Source: Torreya grandis
Lineage: Eukaryota > Streptophyta > Pinopsida > Cupressales > Taxaceae
NCBI GenBank assembly: GCA_037957365.1
Contig: JARHVA010000081.1
Location: 3,366,001-3,430,000, forward strand
Length of the DNA stretch: 64,000 nt
Direction: 5' to 3'
A program made the translations under genes and the position numbers. The notes beneath the pieces were generated by a model, which was not told where the DNA came from, ran no database searches, and saw only the letters and a list, made by a program, of their open reading frames with translations. How positions within the stretch are numbered: the stretch's first letter is position 1; each line of letters starts with the position of its first letter. This document shows positions 1 to 10,970 of the stretch, piece after piece.

Positions 1-332
1 AACATGTACACACCATCTACTTTTTTATTTCTTTGGTCATTTATCATTTCTTCTTTTACAATACTTTTATCTTTAAACAATGGACTGTCATCCCTTAAAG
101 AGCTTCACGCTTTCGGGACCGAGCGCGTAGCTTGGCAGTCCACAATAGCCTCTTCTAACATCTTTTTTGTTTAAGTTTCATTCTTACTGCAGAGGTTTCC
201 TCCACAGCGAAAGAAGAGCTCCCACAAGGCTTGAATACGGTGCGCACTAAATTCGGGTAACATCAAACCCATAACCTCTTAACCTTAGTTTATTTCTCAT
301 TTGAATGTAATTAATGAAAATCTAGAGAAACA
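1..332 (+). repeat. Terminal segment of the gypsy-type element, copy 1 (cut by window edge)
   Basis: This 330-base segment recurs inverted at 343-655 and in the same orientation at about 11236-11567. It ends with CTAGAGAAACA, compatible with an LTR 3' end (CA). Only 10 bases separate it from the inverted copy, so it forms the left side of a second, smaller palindrome centred near 337. The rest of this copy lies upstream of the window. I see no coding capacity. The match is read directly from sequence; calling it an LTR end is inference. Confidence 0.7.
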
Positions 333-770
333 TTCTTGCACAATTTTCACTAATTACATTCAAATGAGAAAGAAACTAAAGTTAAGAGGTTATGGGTTTG
401 ATGTTATTCGGATTTAGTGCGCACCGTATCCAAGCCTTGTGGGAGCTCTTTTTTGGCTGTGGAGGAAACGCCTGCAGTAAGAATGAAACTTAAACAAGAA
501 AGATGTTAGAAGAAGCTATGGTGGACTGCCAAGCTACGCGCTCGATCCCGAAAGCGTGAAGCTCCTTAAGGGATGACAGTCCACTGTTTAAAGATAAAAG
601 TATTGGAAAGGAATAAATGATAAATGACTAAATAAAAGAAAAGTAGATGGTGTGTACCTATTCTTTACAGTCTGTGTATCTCAAAATGTTACAAAACACT
701 GGCTGAAGGTTCTGTCTGGTCTAGATGGGCTGTTTGGATGGCTTTCTGGTTTGCTAGTTCAGAACACAGT

Positions 771-930
771 CGCCGACGTCGGTGGGTCTACCGAAGTTGA
801 TCGGGTAAATGGTGTCGACATCGATTGGATTGCCGATGTCGGTCTGGCTGAAGGTGTTGACGTCGGTTGGTCTGTCGATGTTGATTTGAGTTGTAGATGC
901 CGAAGTCGATTGGTCTACCGATGTCGGTTG
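771..930. repeat. Dyad array, left arm
   Basis: This is the reverse-complement partner of 10971-11127. Dyads GCCGACGTCGGT (772), GCCGATGTCGGT (831), GTTGACGTCGGT (858) and ACCGATGTCGGT (917) are clear; the intervening sites are mutated. No protein is supported here despite open frames of about 100 residues on both strands, which reflect the repeat structure. Confidence 0.7.
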
Positions 931-2130
931 GGGTCGTCGGCCTTGGACGGCTTTTAGAGTATTTTCGAGATAAACAGAGGGGTTTCTGAAAGTTTAGAGG
1001 TTGGTGCAGGGTTGCGGAAAGGTGAATGAGGTCTGAGGAAGGGTATAGGTAGAGGATTGGTGTGAAAAGGGGGTGAGAACAAGGGAAAGGCCTTTCAACC
1101 CCTCCACGGAAGAAGTCGGGTCTCTTGACAGTATTTAGAAATATCAATGAAAACTAATTGACAATATATTCTAAAACACTGAAATGAAAACCAGAGTACT
1201 TAGCTTTATAAGGTGAAGAATCAGAAGTGTCAGAATAGTGATTTTTATTGTGGCTGATGTGATCGGTGTTGTGAGCCAATGAAGCGAATACGGATTGCTT
1301 CAATTCAGTAGTTCGAGGTCCTCGTACAATCTTTCAATCCAGTCTTTGGAATGATTTGTGCAAAGCTTCGGTAGCTAGGAGAACAATAGTCGAGTTTTGG
1401 TGCTTGAAATCTCAGAGTGTGCATGCCCATGTGCGAAAAGGTGGCCTTAGCTCAATGTTAGAGCTTGGCTTATGTAACCAATATCGGCGATCCCGTCGGT
1501 GTTGGCGTAGAACTGCTGACGTCGATCGCGTGTTGACTGACGTCGGTGGACAGAGAATAGGTAAAAGGGCTATTTTTAGCTCTTTGCCCGTTTCTCCACC
1601 CACCAAATGCCTTTTCCGTTGGAGAACGGTCAAAACAAGGGCTTCTGAGGAAGGAGAATTGGTTAGGGAGTTAAGATGGAGTGAGAATAGGTCATGGGTA
1701 GTTAGGGTTTGGAGGACCTAGTCTCAGGCTGACTCATACGCTAAGAAATGATTTTAGGGTGAGGTGTCCAAGGTGAGGTAATTAATTTAAAATAAGTAGT
1801 TTTTAAATTAATAAGGTGTGCAAGTGTGGGTTAGGAGTGTTAACGTTTAGAAGGGGACCAAGGGGGGTTGACACGATATTGGTGTCTACATTTGCCCTTT
1901 TTTGTCTTGTGATTTGTTTTGACGAACTGCAAGACAAAAATAGATGTAGGTTGTCCCAGATATGGGATGAGGTATTCCCCCTCAAAGCGGGAATCGAGAG
2001 AAGGTAATTCAAAATCGGGTGCCGATTTGATACGTTGTGGATGGGTAGGGTGAAGGAGTGAACACTGCAATAGTTGAGATTGCGCGTATACCACTTCACT
2101 TGATAGGCAGGTCAAATTGTCACAAAAAAG

Positions 2131-2575
2131 GTCGAGGAAGACTAAAATTGAAGTAACCGGTCCCCAACTTATTAGTGGTAGTTAATTGGGTTAAAACGAT
2201 CAAAGCTGTAGCTCCAATGGTCGAGGAGGACTAAAATCGAAGTAACCGATCCCCAACATATTAGTGGTAGTTGATTGGGTTAAAATGATCAAAGTTGTAG
2301 CTCCAATGGCCGAGGAAGACTAAAATCGAAGTAACCGGTCCCTAGCTTATTAGTGGTAGTTGATTGGGTTAAAACAATCAAAGCTGTAGCTCCAATGATC
2401 GAGGAGGACTAAAATCGAAGTAATCGGTCTCCAGAGTATTAATGGTAGCTGATTGGGTTAAAACAATCAAAGTTGTAGCTCCAATGGTCGAAGATGACTA
2501 AAATCGAAGTAATCGGTCCCCAACTTATTAGTGGTAGTTGATTGGGTTAGATCGATCAAAGCTATAACGTCAATG
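2131..2575 (+). repeat. 89-base tandem repeat, five copies (left arm)
   Basis: Units start at 2131, 2220, 2309, 2398 and 2487, an exact 89-base period. Each reads GTCGAGGAAGACTAAAAT.. through ..TAGCTCCAATG. The period is not a multiple of three and stops occur in all frames, so it is noncoding. The right arm carries the same array with three units. Confidence 0.9.
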
Positions 2576-2850
2576 GGCATCGTGTTTCAAGTATTCGGAC
2601 TAGGAAGTGCTCTTGGAAAACACAAAAATGTCACAGATATTGGGGATCAACTTGGTCGCGATCCGACAATAGGTGTGAGGGGTGCGTACAATTTGCTAAC
2701 TATTCGTGAAGTAGCATATGCAATCAAAACAACCAAGACAAAGTTGTCTCGAAAGTGGTCGTAGTCTGAGGAGATAGTCGCGATCTCCGAGGTCGTTTGT
2801 CGAGTCGGACTGAGATATAAGTGATCTCAAGTGTTGTTTGTTGTGATTAA
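2573..2850 (+). pseudogene. Antisense reading frame, left arm, 3' part deleted
   Basis: This is the counterpart of the 9510-8700 frame. It starts MGIVFQVFGLGSALGKHKNV at 2573 and shares the core GAYNLLTIREVAYAIKTT. It has a private TAG at 2762-2764, where the right arm has TGG, and shares the TGA after LRYK at 2822-2824. Shortly after (near 2840-2850) homology to the coding part ends, because the 1.1 kb that encodes the Gln/Pro-rich portion in the right arm is missing. Strand is opposite to pol in this arm too. Confidence 0.5.
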
Positions 2851-3842
2851 GAAATGTTTTGGTTGTATTTTATCAAAAACATGTGATGTTATTTATGATA
2901 AAATTGAGTTGAAGGTTAGGTTCATAACTTTATAGTGAAAATTATGAGATGACAATATGCGAGCATATAATTTTAAGACATTGCGTCCTAAAAAATAAAT
3001 TGGCATGTGACGAAGGTGTGTAAGAAGTGAAAGGCACGTTGCTTTTTCATTGACAAGGACCATAATGATAGCATAAATAGGGTTTTTGCAAATAAAAGCC
3101 CCGTTCATGCATTACGTCGTTGACCATTGATTTTCGTTAGAGAAGTACCCTAATCACTTGACGTTAAGTGAACTCAAAATCTCTTGGATATTTTGGAGTA
3201 ATAGGTGTGATTATGTGATATGTGAGGATAGCGTAACTCTTTTTAGCAGGGATAACTTTGCCCCTTTTATAGGTGACCCTAAGAACGACTATAGGCAAGT
3301 CCGTGACTTAATAGTTTGTTAGTCAGTTTTTTATTTTATTTTATTTTTTTGGGAGATTGATCAATGCGAGAAGTCTACTTGGGGATGTTTTTGTTTTGTA
3401 GTCATGTGAAACTGATCGATGCAGGGAGCTTCTGAGAGGGTGTTGTTTTTGTAGCAAAATTTGGACATAGCCATCTTTCGAGGGAGTGGTCTATATTTTG
3501 CTTTGTATGTTTTGATTTCTTTGAATAGCTGTTTTTCAAGAGAGCAGTCTATTAATTACCGCAATAATGCAGTTGTCCTTCGAGGGATCAGTGTACATTT
3601 ATAGTTTATGACTTTTTTTTATTTTGTTAGGCATCTCAATTTTATGTTTTTTTTGTTAACTGAACTTTTAGTCATGGACTAGACTATAGAGGTTTCCCTT
3701 TTATTAGGACAAAGCATTAATGCTTAAAAAAATGGTTAACTAATTTTTGAAGGAAAAAATGGTTGAAAAAAATAGGAATGAGGATGACGGGGTTTGTTCA
3801 AGGGACGAGCTCAAGTTAAACATCAAGTGAATGATTACTTAG

Positions 3843-5523
3843 TTAACAATAAAATAGTCGCAGATGCAAGGCATTAAGGGGCTCAGGTTTTGGCCAGCCT
3901 TTGAGAGAAGACAGATGATAAGTGCCTGATCCATACTTGTGCGTTATTATATAAGGTACGAGCCAATTAAGAGCAAACTTGTCTCGTTTGCTTCTTTCCA
4001 TATTGGTCACGTGTTGATTTTATTTAAGGATGAGGTCTTTGATTTTGAAATCTCGCTCTTTCAGATTTTTGTTGTAAGCACGCTTGATGCGATCTTGGTA
4101 GCTATGAAGATGATTAAGAGCGGCAAGACGACGTTCGTCGAGTAACTCGAGTTGTGTTAATCGATCTTGACGAAAGTCATCGTTAGAGAGCATGTCGTGC
4201 AAGGAGATGCGAAGAGAAGGTATTTGTACTTCAAAAGGCAAGACGGCCTCTGTTCCATACACTAAGGAGAAAGGTGTATCATCCGTAGGGGTTCGGATGC
4301 TAGTGCGGTAGGCCCACAAAGCGAAAGGAATGTGAGTGTGCCAATCTCTTCCAGTGTCGTTGACCATTTTCATTAGTATTTTAGTTAATATTTTGTTAGA
4401 AGCTTCTCCCTATTCATTTGCTTGTGGATAGTAAGGCGAGAAGCTGAGTTTGATGCCAAAAGCGTTGCAAAGCTTTTGGATGGTTTTGTTTTTGAAAGAT
4501 TTGTTGTTATCGGTGATTATCTTGTGAGGTACACCGAAACGACAGATGATGTGGTGGTTAATGAAGTCGACGATTTTGTCGGCTTTAGTGGAGATGAGGG
4601 GAACAACTTCCACCCATTTAGTGAAATATTCAGTCGTTGTGATAATATACTGATGTCAGAGAGAAAAATGAGGGTTAATCTCACCAATTAGATCTAAGCT
4701 CCATTGTGAAAAGAGCCAAAAATTTTTAGCAACTTGTAAAGCGTGGCTAGGGACGTGAAGTAGGTTAGCATGTTGCTGGCATTTGATACAACGCCGAACA
4801 TAGTCACTGCAGTGTTGATTAAGAGTGGGCCAATAATAGCCCAAGCGGAGGATGCGCTTTGCAACCGAGTTACCACTGAAATGTCCTCCACAAATCCCAT
4901 CATGGACTTGTTTGATGGCATGAGATGTCTCAGTGGTGGTTAGGCATCAGAGAAGGAGGCCGTCGAAACCTCGTTTGTAGAGAAGACCCCCTAGCATGGT
5001 GTATCGAGCAGTACTCTTGATAAAAGCTCGTCGTCCATTGCTAAAGAGGTCAGGAGGAATGATAGAATAAGTCAAGTAGTCAACAAGTTGTTTATACCAA
5101 ACATCATGTGGACTAGAGTCGATATTGCCAACAAAGTTGATGTCAGTTGAGATATATGAGGGTAATGCCAAACGGTGTACCGTGACAGATTCTCGAGGAA
5201 GCAGATGAAGATGGGATGTGTGAGGCGAGAGAGGCCATTGTGTCGACAAACTTATTCATAGAGCAAGGAACAGTTTGCAAGAGATAACAGTCGAAAGACC
5301 CTAACAATGTGTCAACACGGTGTTTATATTGTTGCAAAACTTCATTTTTACAAAGATATGAACCGTTAATTTGATTAACGACTAGTTGTGAGTCACCAAA
5401 GATATTGATTGTCTTAATGCCCAAGAAAATGGTAGTTTGAAGCCCCAAAACTAAGGCTTCATACTCAGCCATGTTATTGGTGCATTCGAAGTCGAGTTTG
5501 AAGGATAGAGGCACCAATAACAT
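3843..5523 (-). pseudogene. Ty3/gypsy pol 3' part: RNase H and integrase, left arm
   Basis: RNase H lies at the inner end (TNNMAEYEALVLGL, then IFGDSQLVVNQI). It is followed by the integrase zinc-binding region (YYWPTLNQ..C..CIKCQQH near 4840-4780), the catalytic core (WSLDLIGEI; IITDN near 4515) and the C-terminal region (HTHIPFALWAYRTS, KERDFKIKDL). It ends at a TAA at 3843-3845 after HLRLFYC. The gene would supply strand-transfer integrase and RNase H. The frame is broken several times, including a TGA at 4656-4658 (also present in the other arm) and a TAG after YYPQANE, just before the E of the DDE triad. No function is expected. Confidence 0.85.
5484..5510. other. Spacer at the centre of the giant palindrome
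   Basis: The 27 bases separate perfectly inverted flanks (left arm ends ..ATTGGTGC at 5483, right arm starts GCACCAAT.. at 5511). Read on minus, the spacer continues the natural RNase H frame of the left arm (residues LSFKLDFEC just before TNNMAEYE). The left arm therefore runs unbroken through the spacer, and the right arm was joined there at a short GGTGC/GCACC microhomology. Confidence 0.85.
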
Positions 5524-7155
5524 GGCTGAGTATGAAGCCTTAGTTTTGGGGCTTCAAACTACCTTTTTTTGGGCATTAAGACAATCAATATCTTTGGCGA
5601 CTCGCAACTAGTCGTTAATCAGATTAATGGTTCATATCTTTGTAAAAATGAAGTTTTGTAATGATATAAACACCTTGTTGACACATTGTTAGGGTCTTTC
5701 GACCGTTATCTCTTGCAAACTGTTCCTCGCTCTACGAATAAGTTTGCCGACACAATGGCCTCTCTCGCCTCACACATCCCATCTTCATCTTCTTCTTCAA
5801 AAATTTATGTCATGGTACACCGTTTGGCGTTGCCCTCAGATATCTCAATTGACATCAACTTTGTTGGCAATATTGACTCTAGTCCACATGATGTTTGTTA
5901 TAAACAACTTGTTGACTACTTGACTTATTTTATCATTCCTCCTAACCTCTCTAGCAATGGATGGTGGGCTTTTATCAAGAGTACTGTTCAATACACCATG
6001 CTAGGGGGTCTTCTCTACAAACGAGGTTTCGACGGCCTCATTCTCCGATGCTTAACCATCATTGAGACATCTCATGCCATCAAACAAGTCTATGATGGAA
6101 TTTGTGAAGGACATTTCAGTATAAACTCGGTTGCAAAGCGCATCTTTCGCCTGGGCTATTATTGGCCCACTCTTAACCAAGACTGCAGTGACTATGTTCA
6201 GCGTTGTATCAAATGCCAACAACATGCTAACTTACTTCACGTCCCTAGCCACGCTTTACAAGTTGCTAAGAATTTCTGGCCCTTTTCACAATGGGGCTTA
6301 GATCTAATTGGTGAGATTAACCTTCATTCGTCTCTCTGACATCAGTCTATTATCACAGCGACTGAATATTTCACTAAATGGGTGGAAGTTGTTCCCCTCA
6401 TTTCCACTAAAGCTAACAAAATTTTCGACTTCATTAACCACCACATCATCTATCGTTTCGATGTACTTCACAAGATAATCACCGATAACGGCAAATCTTT
6501 CAAAAACTAAACCGTCCAAAAGCTTTGCGACGCTTTTGGCATCAAACTCAGCTTCTCTTCGCCTTACTATCCACAAGCAAATGGACAGGTAGAAGCTTCT
6601 AACAAAATCCTAACTAAAATCTTAATAAAGGTGGTCAACGACATTGGAAGGGATTGGCACACTCACATTCCCTTCGCTTTGTGGGCCTACCGCACCAGCA
6701 TTCGAACCCCTACGGATGCTACACCTTTCTCTTTAGTGTATGAAACTGAGGCCGTCTTGCCTCTTGAAGTACAAATACCTTCTCTTCGCATCTCCTTGCA
6801 CGACATGCTCTCTAACGATGACTTTCGTCAAAATTGATTAACACAACTCGAGTTACTCGACGAACGTCATCTTGCCGCTCTTAATCATCTTCATATCTAC
6901 CAAGATCGCATCAAGCATGCCTACAACAAAAATCTGAAAGAGCGAGATTTTAAAATCGAAGATCTCGTCCTTAAAAAAAACCAACACATGACCAATATAG
7001 AAAGAAGCAAACGAGGCAAGTTTGCTCCTAATTGGCTCAAACCTTATATAATAACGCACAAGTATGGATCAGGCACTTATCGTCTGTCTTCTCTCGAAGG
7101 CTGGTCAGACCCTGAGCCCCTTAATGCCTTGCATCTGCGACCATTTTATTGTTAA
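5511..7155 (+). pseudogene. Ty3/gypsy pol 3' part: RNase H and integrase, right arm
   Basis: It begins in RNase H at TNNMAEYEAL. A one-base loss in the T run near 5563 and a TAA where the left arm has CAA break RNase H. Integrase is well preserved from 5686: zinc-binding cysteines CIKC near 6208, first catalytic D in GLDLIGEI (about 6295), second in IITDNGKS (about 6480), third E in GQVEASN (about 6590). The frame ends at HLRPFYC and TAA at 7153-7155. Stops include TGA at 6338-6340 (shared with the left arm), TAA at 6508-6510 (private) and TGA at 6835-6837 (private). It is a dead copy, but the catalytic triad residues can still be read. Confidence 0.88.
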
Positions 7156-8142
7156 CCAAGTAATCATTCACTTGATGTTTAACTTGAGCTCGTCCCTTGA
7201 ACAACCCTCGTCATCCTCATTCCTATTCTTTTCAACCCTTTTTCCCTACAAAAATTAGTTAACCCTTTTTTAAGCATTAATATTTTGTCTTAATAAAAGG
7301 GAAACCTCTAAACCTCTATACTCTAGTCCATGACTAAAAGTTCAGTCAACAAAAAATAAAATAAAATTGGGATGCCTAACAAAATATTAAAAGGTCATAA
7401 ACTATAAATGTAGACTGCTCCCTCGAAGGACAGCTGCATTATCGCTGTAATTAATAGACTGCTCTTTTAAAGGACAGTTATTTAAAGAAATCAAAACATA
7501 CAAAGCAAAATATAGACCTCCCTTAAAGGATGGCTATGCCTAAATTTTGCTACAAAAACAACATCCTCTCAGAAGCTCCCCGCATCGATCAGCGTCACGT
7601 GACCACAAAACAAAAACATTCCCAAGTAGACTTTTCGCATTGATCAGTCTAAAAAAAATTGACTAACAAACTAATAAGTCATGGACTTGCCTATAGTCGT
7701 TCTCAGGGTCACCTATAAAAGGAGCAAAGTTATCCCTGCTAAAAAAGATTACGCTATCCTCACATATCACATAATCACACCTATTACCCCAAAATACCCA
7801 AAGAATTTTGAACTCACTTAACGTCATGTGATTAAGGTACTTTTCTAACAAAAATCAATGGTCAACGACGTAATGTATGAATAAGGTTTTTATTTGCAAA
7901 AACTTTATATATGCTATCATTATGGTCCTTGTCAATGAAAGAGCAACGCGCCTTTCACTTTTTACATACTTTCGTCACATGCCAAATTATTTTTTAAGAC
8001 ACAGTGTTTTAAAATTATATGCCCGCATATTGTCATCTCATAATTTTCACTATAAAGTTATGAACCTAACATTCAACTCAATTTTATCATAAATAACATC
8101 ACATGTTTCTGATAAAATACAACCAAAACATTTTCTAACCAC
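7156..8142 (+). other. Noncoding sequence after pol, right arm
   Basis: The stretch after the pol stop has no credible gene. It contains a purine-rich run AATAAAAGGGAAAC near 7292-7305 that could be a polypurine tract, and it is mirrored at about 2850-3842 in the left arm. Short open frames on both strands are conserved between arms only because the whole DNA is duplicated. Confidence 0.5.
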
Positions 8143-9240
8143 TAACATAACATCATGATTTATTTAATGCAAACACCAATTTGTGTTATATAAACTATCA
8201 TAGCCCATTCATATTAGTTTCTATAGAAAACAATACACATAGAAACTATCAACCAAACACAATTTATGTCAAGCATATACCATCACCAATATGGAAACCT
8301 GCTGAAGCATAAATAAACTCATTTCATTTTTAGCATACACCATCACCAATATGAAAAATTGCTAAGAATGAAAAACCACATAACTTATGTCACAACATAC
8401 ATCATCACACAATATGAAAAAGGCTATAACATCATCATACACTCATCATTTCAAGCATTTACCATCAAACATATGGGAAATGTTAAAAACACTAACATAA
8501 CCAAAACAACTAACACAAAGTCACATCCATAACATGTCAATATCTCAAACATCTCATATATATAACTGTCAAATGAAGGTATACATCAAAAATATTTGAA
8601 ACAGTACAATATATATATGCTTCTCTCAAAATATATGTACATCTCGCGTCAACGGCACGCAGACTAGTATATATATACACCTCAACAACTACAAACACCT
8701 CAAGGTTGTGGTAGTGGTGGTGGTCGCGAAGACGCTGAATCGTCTCCACCCTCTGACCGCCGCCGTCTCCGAGAATTGGAGGCAGTGGCACGCGACACAG
8801 ATCTCTACTGAGCTAGCATCTCAGAATATTGTTGGATCTGCGAAAATTCCCTGATGACACCCTCATAATACGAGATCTCCTCCAACGCAGTATTGTACTT
8901 AAATACATGTACACTCTGCGGTGGACCCATCAATCTCGATCTCATGCCCTGTAAAGAACTCTATGGTTGTCGCTGAGGTGGCTGCTCCACTGTCTGCTGA
9001 ACTGGCGGCTGCAGTGGCTGCTATGTTGGTGGCTGAGCTGGCTGCTGTGGTGGCGGCTGAATAGGGCCCTGCCCTCCAAAACCCTGTCCTACCAATCCCT
9101 GTGCCTGGACTGCAACCACATGCCCCTGCAATGTAGTAAACTGCCCAAAGTCATGACCAAACAACCAGCCCTGACACTGTAGAAGTCACCTTAGACTTCT
9201 CATGGGGCACATTGAAGATCACATACATCTCCCTAACCAC
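8143..9240. other. 1.1-kb segment present only in the right arm
   Basis: The segment is bounded by the 8-base direct repeat CTAACCAC at 8135-8142 and 9233-9240. The left arm has a single near-copy (CTTAATCAC, reverse strand near 2850). The antisense frame reads straight across the 9240 boundary, so I infer a deletion in the left arm between short direct repeats, not an insertion here. The part from 8143 to about 8690 is AT-rich and noncoding, with repeated CCATCACCAATATG motifs. Confidence 0.7.
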
Positions 9241-9510
9241 AACAAACAACACTCGAGATCACTTATATCTCAGTCTGACTCGACAAACGACCTCGGAGAT
9301 CTCGACTATCTCCTCAGACCACGACCACTTTCGAGACAACTTTGCCTTGGTTGTTTTGATTGCATATGCTACCTCACGAATAGTTAGCAAATTGTACGCG
9401 CCCCTCACACTTATTGTCAGATCGCGACCAAGTCGATCCCCAATATCTATGACATTTTCATGTTTTTCAGGAGCACTTTCTAGTCTGAATACTTGGAACA
9501 CGATGCCCAT
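8700..9510 (-). pseudogene. Antisense reading frame between pol and LTR, right arm
   Basis: Opposite to pol, a coding-looking frame starts at ATG 9510 (MGIVFQVFRLESAPEKHENV), runs about 84 residues to a TGA at 9259-9261 and continues in frame (LFVVVREMYVIFNVPHEKSK). After one apparent frameshift near 9180 it becomes rich in glutamine and proline, then has an SYYEGVIREFSQIQQYSE stretch and a basic SNSRRRRSEGG tail, ending at TGA 8700-8702. Three in-frame TAGs (9021-9023, 8961-8963, 8805-8807) sit where Gln is likely. I do not recognise the protein. An antisense gene between pol and the 3' LTR is known in the Tat lineage of plant Ty3 elements (Grande gene23-type), so that is a candidate identity. 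The TGA at 9259 could instead be a genuine end. Confidence 0.5.
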
Positions 9511-9773
9511 TGGAGCTATAGCTTTGATCGATCTAATTCAATCAACTACCACTAATAAGCTTGGGACCGGTTACTTTGATTTTAGTCCTCCTCGACCATT
9601 GGAGCTACAGCTTTGATCATTTTAACCCAATCAGCTACCACTAATAAGTTGGGGACCGATTATTTCGATTTTAGTCTTCAACCATTGGAGCTACAGCTTT
9701 GATCGTTTTAATCCAATCAACTATCACTAATAAGCTGGGGACCGATTATTTCGATTTTAGTCCTCTTCGACCT
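9511..9773 (-). repeat. 89-base tandem repeat, three copies (right arm)
   Basis: Units start at 9511, 9600 and 9685 in plus coordinates and are reverse complements of the 2131-2575 units. The middle unit has lost four bases (85-base spacing). The array directly precedes the ATG of the antisense frame at 9510, so it occupies that frame's upstream region. Confidence 0.88.
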
Positions 9774-10370
9774 TTCCTGCAACAATTTGACCTGCCTATC
9801 AAGTGAAGTGGTATACGCGCAATCTCAACTATTGCAGCATTCACACTCCAACCTCGCCCTACCCATCCACTGCCTATCAAATCGGCACCTGATTTCGGAT
9901 TACATTCTCTCGATTCTCGCTCTGAGGAGGAATACCTCATCCCATACTTGGGACAACCTACATCTATTTTGGTATTGTAGTTCGTCAGAATAAACCACAA
10001 GACAAAAAGGGGCAAATGTAGACACCAATATCGTGTCAACCCCCCTTGGTCCCATTCTAAATATTAACACTCTTAACCCACACTTGCACACCTTATTAAT
10101 TTAAAAACTACTTATTTTAAATTAATTACCTCACCTTGGACACCTCACCTAGACCCCTCACCTTAAAACCGTTTCTTAGCCTATGAGTCAACCTGAGACT
10201 AGGTCCTCCAAACTCTAACTACCCGTGACCTATTCTCACCCCATCTTAACTCCCTAACCAACTCCTGTGCCTCATAAGCCCTTGTTTTGACCGTTCTCCA
10301 ACGGAAAAGGCACTTGGCGGGTGGAGAAACATGCAAAGAGCTAAAAATAATCTTTTTACTTATTCTCTCT

Positions 10371-10445
10371 CCGCCGATGTCGGTCAATACGCGGTTGACG
10401 TCGGCAGTTCTACGCCAACGCCGGCGGGATCGCCGATGTCGGTTA
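10371..10445. promoter_or_regulatory. ACGT-core dyad cluster upstream of gypsy LTR TATA box
   Basis: Four related dyads (GCCGATGTCGGT, GTTGACGTCGGC, GCCAACGCCGGC, GCCGATGTCGGT) start at 10373, 10394, 10413 and 10432, a regular spacing of 19-21 bases. The cluster ends about 245 bases before the TATA box at 10689. ACGT cores are typical plant bZIP sites, so an enhancer role in U3 is plausible but inferred. The mirrored cluster is at about 1483-1549. Confidence 0.5.
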
Positions 10446-10688
10446 CATAAGCCAAGCTCTAACATTGAGCTAAGGCCACCTTTTCGCACATGGGCATGCA
10501 CACTCTGAGATTTCAAGCACCAGAACTCGACTATTGTTCTCCTGGCTATCGAAGCTCTGCACAAATCATTCCAAAGACTGGATTGAAAGATTGAATTGAA
10601 GCAATCCGTGTTCGCTTCATTGGCTCACAACACCGGTCACATTAGCCACAATGGGAATCACTATTTTGACACCTCTGGTTCTTCACCT

Positions 10689-10694
10689 TATAAA
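10689..10694 (+). promoter_or_regulatory. TATA box of the presumed gypsy LTR, right arm
   Basis: TATAAA in the context CACCTTATAAAGC. The mirrored copy in the left arm reads the same on minus at about 1205-1210. It is a good plant TATA context, positioned after the dyad cluster; there is no transcript evidence. Confidence 0.5.
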
Positions 10695-10970
10695 GCTAAG
10701 TACTCTGATTTTCATTTCAAGTTTTTAGAATATATTGTCAATTAGTTTTCATTGATATTTCTAAATACTGTCGAGAGGCCCGACTTTTTCCGTGGAAGGG
10801 CTGAAAGGCCTTCCTCTTGTTCTCACCCCCTTTTCACACCAATCCTCTACCTATACCCTTCCTCAGACCTCATTCACCTTCCCGCAACCCTACACCAATC
10901 TCTGAACTTTCAGAAACCCCTCTGTCTATCCCAAAAATACTCTAAAAGCTGTCCAAGGCCAATGACCCCA

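Larger units (their letters stand above)
343..5483 (-). mobile_element. Left arm of palindromic Ty3/gypsy retroelement
   Basis: Read on minus, this arm runs from RNase H (inner end) through integrase to a long 3' noncoding or LTR region ending at 343. It is the reverse complement of 5511-11567 at roughly nine bases in ten by eye. It is about 0.9 kb shorter than the right arm because it lacks a 1.1-kb segment present there (right arm 8143-9240), partly offset by two extra 89-base repeats. Gag, protease and reverse transcriptase are absent, so this is only the 3' part of an element. It may be an aberrant insertion or the outcome of fold-back replication. Confidence 0.85.

Noticed and set aside
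652..1721. Several 70-120 residue frames on both strands at the left end
   Set aside because: They are mirrored in the other arm (10199-11247), fall in the dyad array and LTR-like DNA, and lack motifs.
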